Source: Rossellomorea aquimaris
Lineage (GTDB): Bacteria > Bacillota > Bacilli > Bacillales > Bacillaceae_B
Reading direction: 5' to 3'
Assembly (NCBI RefSeq): GCF_020172085.1
Contig: NZ_JAIVAT010000010.1
Coordinates: forward strand, 1-64,000
Length of the DNA: 64,000 bases
The notes beneath the pieces are model-generated. The model saw nothing but the letters and a program-made list of their open reading frames with translations. It was not told the DNA's origin and did no database searches. The position numbers and the translations under genes are program-made. This document shows, piece by piece, positions 8,428-18,296 of the stretch. Within the stretch, counting starts at the first letter, position 1. Every line of letters begins with the position of its first letter.

Positions 8428-10230
8428 ATGTGTGGTATTGTTGGATATATTGGAAATTCAGATACAAAGGAAATCCTATTAAAAGGTCTTGAGAAGCTTG
8501 AGTACCGCGGGTATGATTCTGCAGGGATCGCTGTTCAAAACGACGAAGGTATCCATGTGTTCAAGGAGAAAGGTCGTATTGCAGACCTTCGCGGAATCGT
8601 GGATGAGAACGTATCAAGCAACACTGGAATCGGTCACACTCGCTGGGCTACACACGGTGTACCAAGCAAGGTGAATGCTCACCCTCATCAAAGCAATTCA
8701 GGCCGCTTCACAATCGTTCATAATGGAGTAATCGAAAACTACTCTCAACTAAAGCGTGAATATTTAACAGATGTAACGTTCAAGAGTGATACGGATACAG
8801 AAGTCATTGTTCAGCTGATTGAAAAGATTGTAGAAGAAGGAAACACAGTAGAGGAAGCTTTCCGTCAAACGTTGATGCTTCTGAAAGGCTCTTATGCCAT
8901 TGCCCTTTTAGATTCTGAGAATGATGAAACAATCTATGTAGCGAAAAACAAAAGTCCACTGCTTGTTGGTCTAGGAGAAGACTTCAACGTTGTAGCAAGT
9001 GATGCAATGGCGATGATTCAAGTAACGGATCAATATGTTGAGCTGATGGATAAAGAAATGGTCATCGTCACGAAAGAAAAGGTTGAAATTCAAAACCTGA
9101 TCGGTGAAGTAATGGAACGTGCTCCTTACACGGCTGAAATCGATGCCAGTGATATTGAAAAAGGAACATACCCTCACTATATGCTGAAGGAAATCGATGA
9201 ACAGCCACTAGTGATGCGTAAAATCATTCAAGCTTACCAAAACGAGAACAACGAGCTTCACATCGATGAGCCGATCGTAGGTGCGATGAAAGAAGCGGAT
9301 CGTGTTTACATCATTGCATGTGGAACGAGCTACCACGCTGGTCTAGTTGGAAAGCAATTCATCGAGAAGAGTGCAGGAATTCCTGTAGAAGTTCATGTAG
9401 CAAGTGAATTCAGCTACAATATGCCATTACTTTCTAAGAAGCCATTGTTCATCTTCATTTCTCAAAGTGGTGAAACGGCAGATAGCCGTGCCGTACTGGT
9501 TCAAATCAAAGAACTTGGACATAAATCATTAACGATTACAAACGTAGCGGGATCAACCCTGTCACGTGAAGCAGATTACACACTGCTTCTTCATGCAGGA
9601 CCTGAAATCGCTGTAGCTTCAACGAAAGCGTACACGGCTCAACTTGCGGTTCTTGCTATTCTTGCTCACGTTGCCGGTCAGGCATGTGGAAACAACCAGG
9701 ACTTTGACCTTGTTCAAGAGCTTGGTATCGTAGCTACTGCGATGGAAGCACTTTGCGACACGAAAGAAGAGTTTGAAGACATCGCACGTGAATATCTGTC
9801 AACGACGCGCAACTGTTTCTTCATCGGCCGTTCTCTTGATTTCTATGTAGGTCTTGAGGGAGCATTGAAGCTGAAAGAAATCTCTTACATCCAGGCAGAA
9901 GGATTTGCCGGAGGAGAGCTTAAACACGGTACGATCGCCCTTATCGAAGAAGGAACACCGATCGTTGCCCTTGCAACACAAGAAGATGTAAACCTTGGTA
10001 TCAGAGGAAATGTGAAAGAGGTAGTCGCTCGTGGAGCGAACCCTTGTATTATTTCCATGAAAGGTTTAGAAGACGAAGAAGATCGCTTCGTCATCCCAGA
10101 GGTTAACCCATTGTTAACACCTCTTATCTCTGTCATTCCGTTACAATTAATCTCTTACTATGCTGCTCTGCACCGCGATTGTGATGTAGATAAGCCGCGT
10201 AACCTGGCTAAGTCGGTTACGGTTGAGTAA
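8428..10230 (+). CDS. glmS: glutamine-fructose-6-phosphate aminotransferase
   Basis: A 600-residue enzyme making glucosamine-6-phosphate from fructose-6-phosphate and glutamine, the entry step to UDP-GlcNAc. The start gives M-C-G-I-V-G, so Cys2 is the N-terminal nucleophile of the glutaminase domain (residues 1 to about 220). Two SIS domains follow; [10 protein letters not shown] lies in the first, and the C-terminus is NLAKSVTVE as usual. The ATG at 8428 is preferred to an upstream frame extension that would bury Cys2. It is transcribed alone behind the ribozyme and ends at a strong terminator. Confidence 0.98.
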   Translation: MCGIVGYIGNSDTKEILLKGLEKLEYRGYDSAGIAVQNDEGIHVFKEKGRIADLRGIVDENVSSNTGIGHTRWATHGVPSKVNAHPHQSNSGRFTIVHNGVIENYSQLKREYLTDVTFKSDTDTEVIVQLIEKIVEEGNTVEEAFRQTLMLLKGSYAIALLDSENDETIYVAKNKSPLLVGLGEDFNVVASDAMAMIQVTDQYVELMDKEMVIVTKEKVEIQNLIGEVMERAPYTAEIDASDIEKGTYPHYMLKEIDEQPLVMRKIIQAYQNENNELHIDEPIVGAMKEADRVYIIACGTSYHAGLVGKQFIEKSAGIPVEVHVASEFSYNMPLLSKKPLFIFISQSGETADSRAVLVQIKELGHKSLTITNVAGSTLSREADYTLLLHAGPEIAVASTKAYTAQLAVLAILAHVAGQACGNNQDFDLVQELGIVATAMEALCDTKEEFEDIAREYLSTTRNCFFIGRSLDFYVGLEGALKLKEISYIQAEGFAGGELKHGTIALIEEGTPIVALATQEDVNLGIRGNVKEVVARGANPCIISMKGLEDEEDRFVIPEVNPLLTPLISVIPLQLISYYAALHRDCDVDKPRNLAKSVTVE

Positions 10231-10241
10231 GGATTGAGTAG

Positions 10242-10280
10242 AAAAAACCGGTTGGTCCATTAGGGCTGACCGGTTTTTTC
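10242..10280 (+). terminator. glmS terminator
   Basis: AAAAAACCGGT pairs with ACCGGTTTTTT, with further pairing of TGGTC and GGCTGA near the loop. The T run is part of the descending stem. Confidence 0.85.
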
Positions 10281-10385
10281 AATTTAAATAAATAATCAAG
10301 TACTAGTTGTATCTAAAGTATCATATAAATTCAGTTAGATATGATCCTTGATACCTAATAAAATAGTATTTTCTGAAAATAATAG

Positions 10386-10414
10386 TTGACATGTTCTTTA
10401 TACAGAACTAAAAT
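10386..10414 (+). promoter_or_regulatory. sigma-A promoter of the EPS operon
   Basis: TTGACA and TAAAAT are separated by exactly 17 bases, and the spacer is almost entirely a SinR-like inverted repeat (see next entry). About 170 bases of leader run to the first gene. No other good promoter is seen before the internal SinR-like boxes near 34.55 kb, so this is likely the main promoter of a transcript of more than 20 kb. Confidence 0.8.
10393..10408. promoter_or_regulatory. SinR-type operator in the EPS promoter spacer
   Basis: GTTCTTTATACAGAAC is an inverted repeat of the published SinR half-site GTTCTYT. It fills positions 10393-10408 between -35 and -10, so a bound repressor would block RNA polymerase. 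A SinR homologue is encoded at 24251-24598 in the same operon. Occupancy is inferred. Confidence 0.7.
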
Positions 10415-10585
10415 GAAAGAAGAATAGATTGGTAGAGAATAAAGAAGTTGAATGAGCTCGAATTAGAAATTTTCAAATCGATTTTCTAGCAGGGATTCTT
10501 TTTTTTATTCTATTTGTTCGTTATAATGAATAATTCTCTCATAAGTACTTTTAAAATAAACTTCAATAAAGGTGGTTTGGTTTCC

Positions 10586-11320
10586 ATGGGAAGTTCAAAA
10601 CAATCAAGTTATATGGTGAACAATGTCGCGAGAGAAATCAATTTAAGAGAGTATTATGAGGTCATAAAAAAACGGATTTGGCTTATTATCCTGATCACAT
10701 TCATCACAACGGTTGCCGGGTATGTATACAACTCCTATACACAAACGAATCTTTATGAATCCTCCAGACGGGTGATCATTGGCTCAGACAGCGGAAATAT
10801 GAATACGCTAATGGTTATGATAAAAGATCCAATCATCATGGAGAAGGTCAGGGATGAATTGAATCTTTCCCGGTCACCGGAAGGAATCGCCAATCAAATT
10901 ACGGTGGCTCAAATAGACGATTCACAAGTCATAAAAATTTCAGCCGTTGATGCCGATCCTAAAGTAGCCATGGCTATTGTTAATTCGACAGCCAAACTTT
11001 TTAAGAGCGAAATCGCTACAATATTAGATTTCAAAGAGGTTCAATTATTATCTGAAGCAAAAGAAAATCCATATCCTATTAATCCGGCAGGGAACAGGAT
11101 CACGATCATCGCTTTCGTCTTAGGTATGATTACAGCTATCGGATTAGTGTTTTTATTAGATTCATTGGATCAAACAATCAAAACGAATAAGGATATTGAG
11201 GAGTACTTGGATATAACCGTTCTTGGTAAAGTGTCTAATATGAATAAGAAGAAATTTGTCATAAAGCGGAAGGCTCAGGCTGAAATGGAGTTAAGGGGTG
11301 ATACAGTTGGCATTAAATAG
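10586..11320 (+). CDS. Wzz/YveK-like chain-length determinant, kinase modulator (EpsA-like)
   Basis: A 244-residue membrane protein of the polysaccharide co-polymerase family, which sets chain length and activates the adjacent BY-kinase. Two spans (residues about 31-48 and 172-191) flank an extracytoplasmic domain. A proline/glycine stretch (NPINPAGN-like) precedes the second span, as usual. The ATG at 10586 is chosen because AAAGGTGG lies about 11 bases upstream; upstream in-frame starts at 10514 and 10526 lack a site. First gene of the EPS operon, overlapping the next. Confidence 0.88.
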   Translation: MGSSKQSSYMVNNVAREINLREYYEVIKKRIWLIILITFITTVAGYVYNSYTQTNLYESSRRVIIGSDSGNMNTLMVMIKDPIIMEKVRDELNLSRSPEGIANQITVAQIDDSQVIKISAVDADPKVAMAIVNSTAKLFKSEIATILDFKEVQLLSEAKENPYPINPAGNRITIIAFVLGMITAIGLVFLLDSLDQTIKTNKDIEEYLDITVLGKVSNMNKKKFVIKRKAQAEMELRGDTVGIK

Positions 11321-11963
11321 GAAGAAGCAATTAAGTAAAATGAAAAGAAGACATCTTGTCACTTACTCTCATCCAGAGTCGATTATTTCTGAGCAGTTTC
11401 GCGAGATTAGAACGAATATGAAATTCATCAATAAAAATGAAAACAAAATATTCCTTATCACATCTCCCAAGGATGGGGAAGGGAAATCAACCATGGTCGC
11501 TAACTTAGCCGTCTCCATGGCGCAGCAGAAAGAGAAGATACTCGTCATCGATGCCAACTTGAGGGAGCCGATCATCCATTCGATCTTTAAAATTCCGAAC
11601 GAAAAGGGACTGACCAATGTATTAACCGGTCATACGGCGTTAGAAGATGCACTCTATCAAACAGAGGTCAGTCGTCTGGAAGTATTGACAAGTGGATCTC
11701 ATTCCTTTAACCCGGCTGAATTATTAGAAACAAGGGGTATGAAGGAACTTCTTAAGAAGCTGGCTGAGTTATACGATGTTGTGCTGATTGATGCTCCCTC
11801 TGCAATAAAGTCAACTGAAACGAGAGTCATAGCCAATCAATGCGATGGAGTTGTACTGGTACTGAATAAAGGGAAAACCGAGATCGAACTGGCGATTGAA
11901 ACGAAAAAAGTGCTGGAACTGGCTCATGCCAAGATTGTTGGAGCTATTTTAAATGAAGGGTAA
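11307..11963 (+). CDS. BY-kinase-like ATPase CpsD/EpsB family, no tyrosine tail
   Basis: A 218-residue MinD/ParA-fold ATPase of the bacterial tyrosine kinase family. Walker A is SPKDGEGKS (53-61), Walker A' is LVIDANLREP (79-88), Walker B is VVLIDAPSA (158-165). The start at TTG 11307 gives the family-typical M-A-L-N-R-K and a good AAGGGG spacing; GTG 11298 abuts the site. Partners normally include the Wzz-like protein encoded upstream. Odd: the protein stops right after the last strand (GAILNEG), without the C-terminal cluster of tyrosines that family members autophosphorylate. It may be a kinase acting only on other proteins, or an ATPase without that control. Confidence 0.87.
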   Translation: MALNRKKQLSKMKRRHLVTYSHPESIISEQFREIRTNMKFINKNENKIFLITSPKDGEGKSTMVANLAVSMAQQKEKILVIDANLREPIIHSIFKIPNEKGLTNVLTGHTALEDALYQTEVSRLEVLTSGSHSFNPAELLETRGMKELLKKLAELYDVVLIDAPSAIKSTETRVIANQCDGVVLVLNKGKTEIELAIETKKVLELAHAKIVGAILNEG

Positions 11964-12024
11964 AAAATTTTTAATCTGCATGTTCGTTATTAAGAATTAA
12001 TCGTACGTTAAAAATGAATATTCT

Positions 12025-12140
12025 ATCGGTGATGTCTCCTTGCCGTTATCCATGGAGGTACTCGGTCATGCTGTGGGTTGAATAAACCTTAGACGCTAAG
12101 TCGTCGGTGGTGTGGTGTGAGGATGGGTTAGATGCCCACA
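12025..12140 (+). ncRNA. EAR (epsC) antitermination RNA element
   Basis: A non-coding stretch of about 115 bases, more GC-rich than its flanks, with several short complementary segments (for example ATGGGTTAGATGCCCA near the 3' end). It lies between the second and third genes of an eps-type operon, exactly where B. subtilis carries EAR, an RNA that makes transcription of the long eps operon resistant to termination. I assign it by position and general resemblance; I could not check it against the family model. An intrinsic terminator inside the operon (21569-21598) fits such a role. Confidence 0.75.
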
Positions 12141-12200
12141 TTTTAATGTTTTTATGTAGGAAATCTTTTTTTTCGGAAGATAGCGTACATAAGGACATTA

Positions 12201-12383
12201 ATGAATAAAAGGAGATGGTTTAAAGATATGATTCTATTAGATGAACAACCTAAATTAATTAAGAAAGCGATCAGGTATATAAAGCGGGATGCCTTGAAAG
12301 AACACCTGAAGGCCATAAGAAAGCTATTAGACTACGCTGTTTATAAAAGATTGAAAGTACTTGATGAAGGAAAGGAGGCATAG
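12201..12383 (+). CDS. small basic hypothetical protein upstream of epsC
   Basis: A 60-residue ORF, rich in Lys and Arg and predicted mostly helical (for example RYIKRDALKEHLKAIRKLLDYAVYKR). Its stop lies one base before the epsC start, and the epsC ribosome site is inside its last codons, which argues for translational coupling. The start is either ATG 12201 (AAGGA upstream) or ATG 12228 (GGAG upstream). I know no family for it and B. subtilis eps has no counterpart I recall. It may be real, or only a leader ORF serving coupling. Confidence 0.55.
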   Translation: MNKRRWFKDMILLDEQPKLIKKAIRYIKRDALKEHLKAIRKLLDYAVYKRLKVLDEGKEA

Positions 12384-12384
12384 C

Positions 12385-14214
12385 ATGACCTACAGGCAAA
12401 GATTATCTCTATTCATTCTAGTTGATTCACTTATTGTCCTGACCGCTGTCTTCGTCAGCAAAATGCTGACAGGCTCCACCATCCAAGTCATAACCCTTCC
12501 TGTCGTCATCAGCTCTATTACATTGCTCATCAGTCACCAAATCTTTTCACTGAAGCACAAACTTTATAAGAAAGCATGGGAATATGCAAGCATAGGGGAA
12601 TTATTAATCATTTTTAAAGTAGTGAGTTATTCGGTGCTTACAGGAGCGATCATCCAACAAGTAGCACTGCAGGAAATTCAATTCAGACTCCTTGCCGTTA
12701 CCTGGATGCTTCACTTGATGCTCATTGGAGGTTCAAGGTTTGTATGGAGAGTCTATCGTGACACCTTTATATCCCTGGTGGATAATCGCAAACGGACATT
12801 GGTGGTGGGAGCCGGGGCGGCCGGCACAATGGTAGCCAGACAGCTTCTAAAGAATGACGGGGATCTGGTCCCTGTTGCATTCATTGATGACAATATTAGA
12901 AAACAGAAACTGGACATACTGGGCATCCCGGTCGTCGGAGGCGTGGATCGAATTGAAAAAGCGGTAGCTCAATATGACATTGAACACATCATTATTGCCA
13001 TACCTTCTCTTAGTAAACAAGATCTGAATACCATCTTCCAGGAATGCTTGAAAACGAAAGCGAAGACGCAAACCCTGCCGATGTTGGAGGATTTGATCAC
13101 TGGAAAAATATCAGTCAATCAATTCCGTGATGTACAGGTAGAGGACTTACTAGGCAGGGATACAGTGGAAATCGATATGTCCAGCATCTCTGAATATGTC
13201 ACAAACAAAGTGGTACTTGTATCAGGTGCAGGGGGCTCTATTGGTTCTGAAATCTCCCGTCAAATCTCTCAATTCAATCCGAAACAATTAATCCTCCTCG
13301 GACATGGGGAAAACAGTATTTATTCCATTGAGATGGAGCTGAAAGAATCATTTGTCGGCAAGGGAATTGAGTTCATCCCTGTCATTGCTGATTTACAGGA
13401 TGAGAAGAAGATGATCCAAGTAATGAATGAACACACTCCTGATGTTGTTTACCATGCTGCTGCCCATAAGCATGTTCCTCTCATGGAGCGTAATCCGGAA
13501 GAAGCGGTCAAGAACAATCTTATTGGTACCACAAATATTGCGAAAGCGGCAAGCTGGAGTGGGGTCAAAACCTTTGTCATGATTTCCTCCGACAAAGCGG
13601 TGAATCCAACGAGCGTCATGGGAGCTACTAAACGATTGTCTGAAATGGTTATCCAAAGCATGGATCAAACGAGTTCCACACGATTTGTTGCCGTTCGATT
13701 TGGAAATGTATTGGGCAGCAGGGGAAGCGTCATCCCGTTATTTAAAAAGCAAATAGAAAAAGGTGGTCCTGTAACGGTCACGCATCCCGATATGGTCAGG
13801 TATTTCATGACTATCCCGGAAGCATCAAGACTTGTCATTCAAGCGGGAGCCCTGGCTCAAGGAGGAGAAATCTTCGTATTGGATATGGGAGAACCCGTGA
13901 AAATAGTCGACTTAGCGAAAAATCTGATCAAGCTCTCAGGTCATTCCATCGAGGAAGTCGGACTGAAATTTACAGGAATGAGACCAGGGGAAAAGCTGTA
14001 CGAGGAACTTCTGAAGGATGAAGAGATCCACGAAGAACAAATCTACCCGAACATTTATATAGGGAAAACTGCGCATCTTTATTTAGAAGAAATCGATGAA
14101 ATCATCGAAACGTTTAACGATATGGATCGGGCGACACTAAGAGAAAAACTGGTTGCGTTAGCCAATACAAAAGAGATTCTTGAACCGAAGCCAGTCATGT
14201 CGATATCAAGCTAA
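12385..14214 (+). CDS. epsC: nucleoside-diphosphate sugar 4,6-dehydratase EpsC (CapD/PglF family)
   Basis: A 609-residue membrane protein. Four N-terminal spans (about residues 10-115) are followed by a first Rossmann domain (VVGAGAAGTMVARQ) and the catalytic SDR domain (VSGAGGSIGSEISRQI, near residue 275). The family dehydrates UDP-GlcNAc to the 4-keto-6-deoxy sugar, the first step to N,N'-diacetylbacillosamine. EpsN and EpsM, encoded at 23058 and 22395, would do the next steps and EpsL would load the sugar on the lipid. AAAGGAGG sits just before the start. Confidence 0.93.
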   Translation: MTYRQRLSLFILVDSLIVLTAVFVSKMLTGSTIQVITLPVVISSITLLISHQIFSLKHKLYKKAWEYASIGELLIIFKVVSYSVLTGAIIQQVALQEIQFRLLAVTWMLHLMLIGGSRFVWRVYRDTFISLVDNRKRTLVVGAGAAGTMVARQLLKNDGDLVPVAFIDDNIRKQKLDILGIPVVGGVDRIEKAVAQYDIEHIIIAIPSLSKQDLNTIFQECLKTKAKTQTLPMLEDLITGKISVNQFRDVQVEDLLGRDTVEIDMSSISEYVTNKVVLVSGAGGSIGSEISRQISQFNPKQLILLGHGENSIYSIEMELKESFVGKGIEFIPVIADLQDEKKMIQVMNEHTPDVVYHAAAHKHVPLMERNPEEAVKNNLIGTTNIAKAASWSGVKTFVMISSDKAVNPTSVMGATKRLSEMVIQSMDQTSSTRFVAVRFGNVLGSRGSVIPLFKKQIEKGGPVTVTHPDMVRYFMTIPEASRLVIQAGALAQGGEIFVLDMGEPVKIVDLAKNLIKLSGHSIEEVGLKFTGMRPGEKLYEELLKDEEIHEEQIYPNIYIGKTAHLYLEEIDEIIETFNDMDRATLREKLVALANTKEILEPKPVMSISS

Positions 14215-14229
14215 TAGGAGTGAGAATCA

Positions 14230-15117
14230 ATGAAGGTAAGAAAAGCCATCATCCCTGCTGCTGGACTTGGAACAAGGTTTCTTCCAGCTACAAAGGCCAT
14301 GCCAAAGGAAATGCTGCCGATTGTCGATAAGCCAACGATTCAATACATAATCGAAGAAGCCATTGAGTCGGGGATTGAAGATATCATTATCGTTACGGGG
14401 AAAGGAAAAAGAGCCATCGAGGATCATTTCGATCATTCATTCGAACTCGAACAAAATCTTCTGGATAAAGGTAAATTCGAACTATTATCTGAAGTCCAAA
14501 AGTCTTCGAAACTTGTAGACATTCATTATATCCGTCAAAAGGAACCAAAGGGATTAGGGCATGCCATTTGGTGCGCCCGCAAATTTGTGGGAGACGAACC
14601 ATTCGCCGTCTTACTTGGCGATGACATCGTCAGAGCTGACACCCCTTGCCTTAAACAAATGATCAATCAATACAATCGATATCAATCTTCTATTCTGGGA
14701 GTTCAAACTGTGAATGAAGAAGAAGTATCCAGGTATGGCATTGTAGATTCTAATCAAATCGGGGATCGATTCTACGGAGTAAACGGGCTTGTGGAAAAAC
14801 CGGCTAGAGAAGAAGCTCCTTCAAATCTGGCTATTATGGGTCGGTATATCCTAAGTCCACGAATCTTCGATGTACTGGAAAATCAGCCACCGGGAGCGGG
14901 AGGAGAAATTCAGCTGACTGACGCCATTGCCGAACTAAATCATCACGAAGCGGTCTACGCCTATGACTTCGAAGGGACCCGTTATGATGTGGGGGAGAAG
15001 ATGGGATTTATCCAAACAACGATTGAATTTGCATTACAGCGAGAGGATTTGAAAGCCGATTTGCTGGAATACCTATTAACCGTCATGGAACGGGAAGTAG
15101 CTAAGAAAGTGGAATGA
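14230..15117 (+). CDS. gtaB: UTP-glucose-1-phosphate uridylyltransferase
   Basis: A 295-residue nucleotidyltransferase making UDP-glucose. The N-terminal signature [22 protein letters not shown] and [13 protein letters not shown] are diagnostic of the GalU/GtaB family; GDD near residue 133 binds the metal. It supplies UDP-glucose, which the GalE encoded at 20528 can turn into UDP-galactose for the EPS. Whether this is the only gtaB copy in the genome cannot be told, so it could equally be a yngB-like paralogue. Confidence 0.93.
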   Translation: MKVRKAIIPAAGLGTRFLPATKAMPKEMLPIVDKPTIQYIIEEAIESGIEDIIIVTGKGKRAIEDHFDHSFELEQNLLDKGKFELLSEVQKSSKLVDIHYIRQKEPKGLGHAIWCARKFVGDEPFAVLLGDDIVRADTPCLKQMINQYNRYQSSILGVQTVNEEEVSRYGIVDSNQIGDRFYGVNGLVEKPAREEAPSNLAIMGRYILSPRIFDVLENQPPGAGGEIQLTDAIAELNHHEAVYAYDFEGTRYDVGEKMGFIQTTIEFALQREDLKADLLEYLLTVMEREVAKKVE

Positions 15118-15127
15118 GGTGATGGGT

Positions 15128-16279
15128 ATGGTTCATTCAATCCTGTTTTGTGCAACCGTCGACTACCACTTTAAAGCGTTCCATTTACCTTACATGAAAT
15201 GGTTCAAGGAACAAGGCTGGGAGGTTCATGTAGCGGCAAGTGGTGAAATCGAGCTTCCGTATGTAGATAAGAAGTTTACCATTCCGATCCAACGATCACC
15301 GTTTTCGCTGACGAACATAACGGCCTATCAAGAACTAAAAGATATCATTGATCTACAGCAGTATAGGATGATACATTGCCACACACCTATGGGAGGAGTG
15401 CTGGCTCGCTTAGCAGCACGAGGGGCAAGAAAGAATGGTACAAAGGTCATCTATACAGCACATGGATTTCATTTTTGTGAAGGTGCTCCCATTCAAAATT
15501 GGATGCTTTACTACCCAATTGAAAAAATGCTGTCACAGTATACAGATTGTCTTATTACGATTAACGAAGAAGACTATACCTTGGCCAAACAACGATTCCA
15601 TATTCCCACCATTGAACATGTTCATGGAGTAGGAGTGAACACCGAAACCTTCCAACCTATTTCTGAAAAGGATAAAGAGGAAAGAAAGAAGTCATTTGGA
15701 TATCAACCAGATGACTTCTTATTATTTTATGCTGCCGAATTTAACAGGAACAAAAACCAACAACTGCTGCTTAGAGCGTTAGCACATATCAAAGAAGAGG
15801 TTCCACACGCGAAGCTGTTGCTTGCAGGTGAAGGAATCTTGCAGAATACATGCAAGGAACTGGCAAAGAGGCTAGAAGTTGAACATATGGTACATTTCCT
15901 GGGATTTCGTAAGGATATACCTGAAATCCTCCCCATGTGTGATGTGGCGGTTGCATCAAGTCTGCGTGAAGGACTTCCGGTGAATATAATGGAAGCGATG
16001 GCTTGTGGGTTGCCGGTGGTGGCAAGTGTGAATCGGGGGCACCGGGAGTTGGTGAAGGAACATCAAAACGGCTGGATTGTATCCCCAACAGATATAAAAG
16101 GCTTTTCAAACAAGCTTAAACTCCTTGCTGCCTCAGAAGACATCAGAAGGCAGATGGGAATGAACGGAAGAGGCATGATAGAGAGCTCATTTAGTGTCCA
16201 ACGAATAGTAAATGAAAAAAGTCGAGTTTACCAATCTTTTATGAAAGAGAAGGAGGTGGAAAAATGGGCAGTCCATTAA
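15128..16279 (+). CDS. epsD: GT4 glycosyltransferase EpsD
   Basis: A 383-residue GT4 enzyme. The start ILFCATVDYHFKAFHLPYMK is almost the same as B. subtilis EpsD as I remember it. The C-terminal domain has the E-x7-E motif REGLPVNIMEA with the donor-binding region before it. The ATG at 15128 fits a GAGGTGAT site; GTG 15119 and ATG 15122 lie inside that site. It probably adds an early sugar to the lipid-linked EPS unit on the cytoplasmic face. Confidence 0.9.
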   Translation: MVHSILFCATVDYHFKAFHLPYMKWFKEQGWEVHVAASGEIELPYVDKKFTIPIQRSPFSLTNITAYQELKDIIDLQQYRMIHCHTPMGGVLARLAARGARKNGTKVIYTAHGFHFCEGAPIQNWMLYYPIEKMLSQYTDCLITINEEDYTLAKQRFHIPTIEHVHGVGVNTETFQPISEKDKEERKKSFGYQPDDFLLFYAAEFNRNKNQQLLLRALAHIKEEVPHAKLLLAGEGILQNTCKELAKRLEVEHMVHFLGFRKDIPEILPMCDVAVASSLREGLPVNIMEAMACGLPVVASVNRGHRELVKEHQNGWIVSPTDIKGFSNKLKLLAASEDIRRQMGMNGRGMIESSFSVQRIVNEKSRVYQSFMKEKEVEKWAVH

Positions 16280-17382
16280 GAGTTCTGCATGTGGTCGTGA
16301 ATATGAACCGGGGCGGCGCAGAGACACTGATCATGAACCTGTACCGTAATATCGATCGAACGAAGGTTCAATTCGATTTTTTAACATGTAAAGAAGGTGT
16401 ATTCGATTCTGAAATTCTTGAGATGGGCGGAAAGATTCATAGGATTTCCTACGTGACGGAAGTTGGGCATTCTGGGTATGTGGAGGAATTGGATATGTTC
16501 TTTAAGGAACACTCCTATTATCAAATCGTTCACTCACATTTGGATAAGATGAGTGGGTTGGTGTTAAGAGCTGCAAAGAAAGCGGGTATTCCTGTAAGAA
16601 TCGCTCACAGCCATAATACCCAGAGTGAGGGAGGATTAGGGGTAAAGGTTTATAAATGGTTAGTCGGCCAGCAGATAAAACGGAGTGCTACTCACTTGTT
16701 TGCCTGTTCAAATGCGGCCTCTAAGTGGTTATTCGGCAATCAGGCAGATAAAGCACAGCTTATAAAAAATGGAATTGAGTTCGATAAATTTCAATTCTCC
16801 TTTTATATCCGAAATCAGGTTAGATCTGATCTTCAGTTAAATAAAGACACGCTGGTATTAGGGCATGTTGGAAGGTTCTGTGAACAAAAAAATCATATGT
16901 TTTTACTCGAAACCTTTGCCGAGATTCACAAAAAAATACCCGAATCGAAATTAATCCTGGTGGGGGACGGACCTTTAAGAGAGAAGATCGCCGATAAAAT
17001 AAGAAGCCTGCATTTACAACAAGCGGTCATGGTTCTGGGAGTAAGGGATGACATTCCCTATTTACTACAGGCATTAGATATGTTCATGTTCCCATCTTTT
17101 CACGAGGGTCTTCCGGTTACCTTGATTGAAGCACAAGGTGCAGGGTTACCGTGTTATATTTCAGAAACTATTACAGAAGAAGTAGATATGGGAAATGGTT
17201 TGGTCAGTTTCTTACCTATTACGAATAAGAGGGTTTGGGTGGAACAAATAGTGAAGGGGAAAAATACACAGTCAGCAAGACATGTCTCTCATGCGGCCAT
17301 GACTCTTAAAGGCTATGATATTCGGAAAACAGCAGAAGATACAGAAAGATCATACATAACGCTGGGAGGGAAAACAGGATGA
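16264..17382 (+). CDS. GT4 glycosyltransferase, EpsF-like
   Basis: A 372-residue GT4 enzyme starting VLHVVVNMNRGGAETLIMNLYR, the EpsF-type N-terminus with the GGAE loop. A C-terminal HEGLPVTLIEAQ motif gives the two Glu of E-x7-E. It overlaps epsD by 16 bases and the next gene by 4, so translation is coupled. It is a paralogue of the enzyme at 24617. Sugar and linkage cannot be read. Confidence 0.88.
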   Translation: MGSPLRVLHVVVNMNRGGAETLIMNLYRNIDRTKVQFDFLTCKEGVFDSEILEMGGKIHRISYVTEVGHSGYVEELDMFFKEHSYYQIVHSHLDKMSGLVLRAAKKAGIPVRIAHSHNTQSEGGLGVKVYKWLVGQQIKRSATHLFACSNAASKWLFGNQADKAQLIKNGIEFDKFQFSFYIRNQVRSDLQLNKDTLVLGHVGRFCEQKNHMFLLETFAEIHKKIPESKLILVGDGPLREKIADKIRSLHLQQAVMVLGVRDDIPYLLQALDMFMFPSFHEGLPVTLIEAQGAGLPCYISETITEEVDMGNGLVSFLPITNKRVWVEQIVKGKNTQSARHVSHAAMTLKGYDIRKTAEDTERSYITLGGKTG

Positions 17383-18269
17383 AGCAACTAACAGTCTTCA
17401 CTCCAACCTATAATCGTGCCTATTGCCTTGGTCAGTGTTATGAAAGTCTTAAAAGGCAAACGAATAAAAATTTCACCTGGCTGATCATTGATGACGGATC
17501 AACAGATCATACAAATGAACTTGTCGCGAAATGGATCAAGGAGGAACATGTTCACATTATCTACCACTGGCAGGAAAATCAGGGCATGCATGGCGCCCAT
17601 AATACCGCCTATCAATTAATTCATACAGAGCTGAACGTCTGCATCGATTCCGATGATTATATGCCAGACGATGCCGTTGAAAAGATCCTGTCATTTTGGA
17701 ATGATCATGGAAGCTCTAAAGTAAGTGGAATGATTGGGTTAGATGCCTACCATGACGGGGGTATCATCGGAACAAAGTTACCAGATACAGTCGGCTCTTC
17801 CACCTTATTTGATTTATATAACAAATATGGAGTAACAGGGGATAAAAAATTAGTCTACCGTACAGAGTTGACGAAGAAATATCCTTATCCAATCTTTCAT
17901 CGGGAAAAATACGTCGGCCTTGCCTATAAGTATTTCATGCTTGATAAGGAATATAAAATGCTTCTTATGAATGAGGTCATCTGCCGTGTGGAATATTTAG
18001 CTGACGGATCTTCTGTCAATATGTTGAATCAGTATCGGAAGAATCCGAAAGGGTTTGCTTTTTACAGAAAGGAACTGATGAAATTGCCGTTCGCCAGTAC
18101 TACTTTTAAATTTAGGCAGGCGATTCATTATGTGTCGAGTAGTTTACTGAGTAGAGACCGGCACTTTCTAACAAAAACCCCGAATAAGTCACTCACATTT
18201 TTAGCAGTTCCATTTGGATGTATATTATATATATACATTATGGGTAAGACAAAAACGATAATAAGTTGA
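17379..18269 (+). CDS. GT2 family glycosyltransferase
   Basis: A 296-residue GT-A fold enzyme. VFTPTYNRAYCLGQCYESLKRQ starts the nucleotide-binding half, IDDGSTD and the D-S-D-D metal motif (CIDSDDYMPDD) are intact. A hydrophobic C-terminal stretch (LAVPFGCILYIYIMG) may associate with the membrane. It is not the EpsE type that doubles as flagellar clutch in B. subtilis: the N-terminus and motif spacing differ. Confidence 0.87.
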   Translation: MKQLTVFTPTYNRAYCLGQCYESLKRQTNKNFTWLIIDDGSTDHTNELVAKWIKEEHVHIIYHWQENQGMHGAHNTAYQLIHTELNVCIDSDDYMPDDAVEKILSFWNDHGSSKVSGMIGLDAYHDGGIIGTKLPDTVGSSTLFDLYNKYGVTGDKKLVYRTELTKKYPYPIFHREKYVGLAYKYFMLDKEYKMLLMNEVICRVEYLADGSSVNMLNQYRKNPKGFAFYRKELMKLPFASTTFKFRQAIHYVSSSLLSRDRHFLTKTPNKSLTFLAVPFGCILYIYIMGKTKTIIS

Positions 18270-18296
18270 TGATATCAGAGCGGAAAGGGTTTTATT

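Noticed and set aside
10516-10531. GTTCGTTATAATGAAT (and a similar GTTCGTTATTAAGAAT at 11982) as SinR boxes
   Set aside because: A G in the fifth position breaks the half-site and the inverted halves are poor; not counted as operators, though they may be weak sites.
17379-18269. Naming the GT2 gene epsE (flagellar clutch)
   Set aside because: Only the general GT2 motifs agree; the N-terminus and spacing differ from B. subtilis EpsE.
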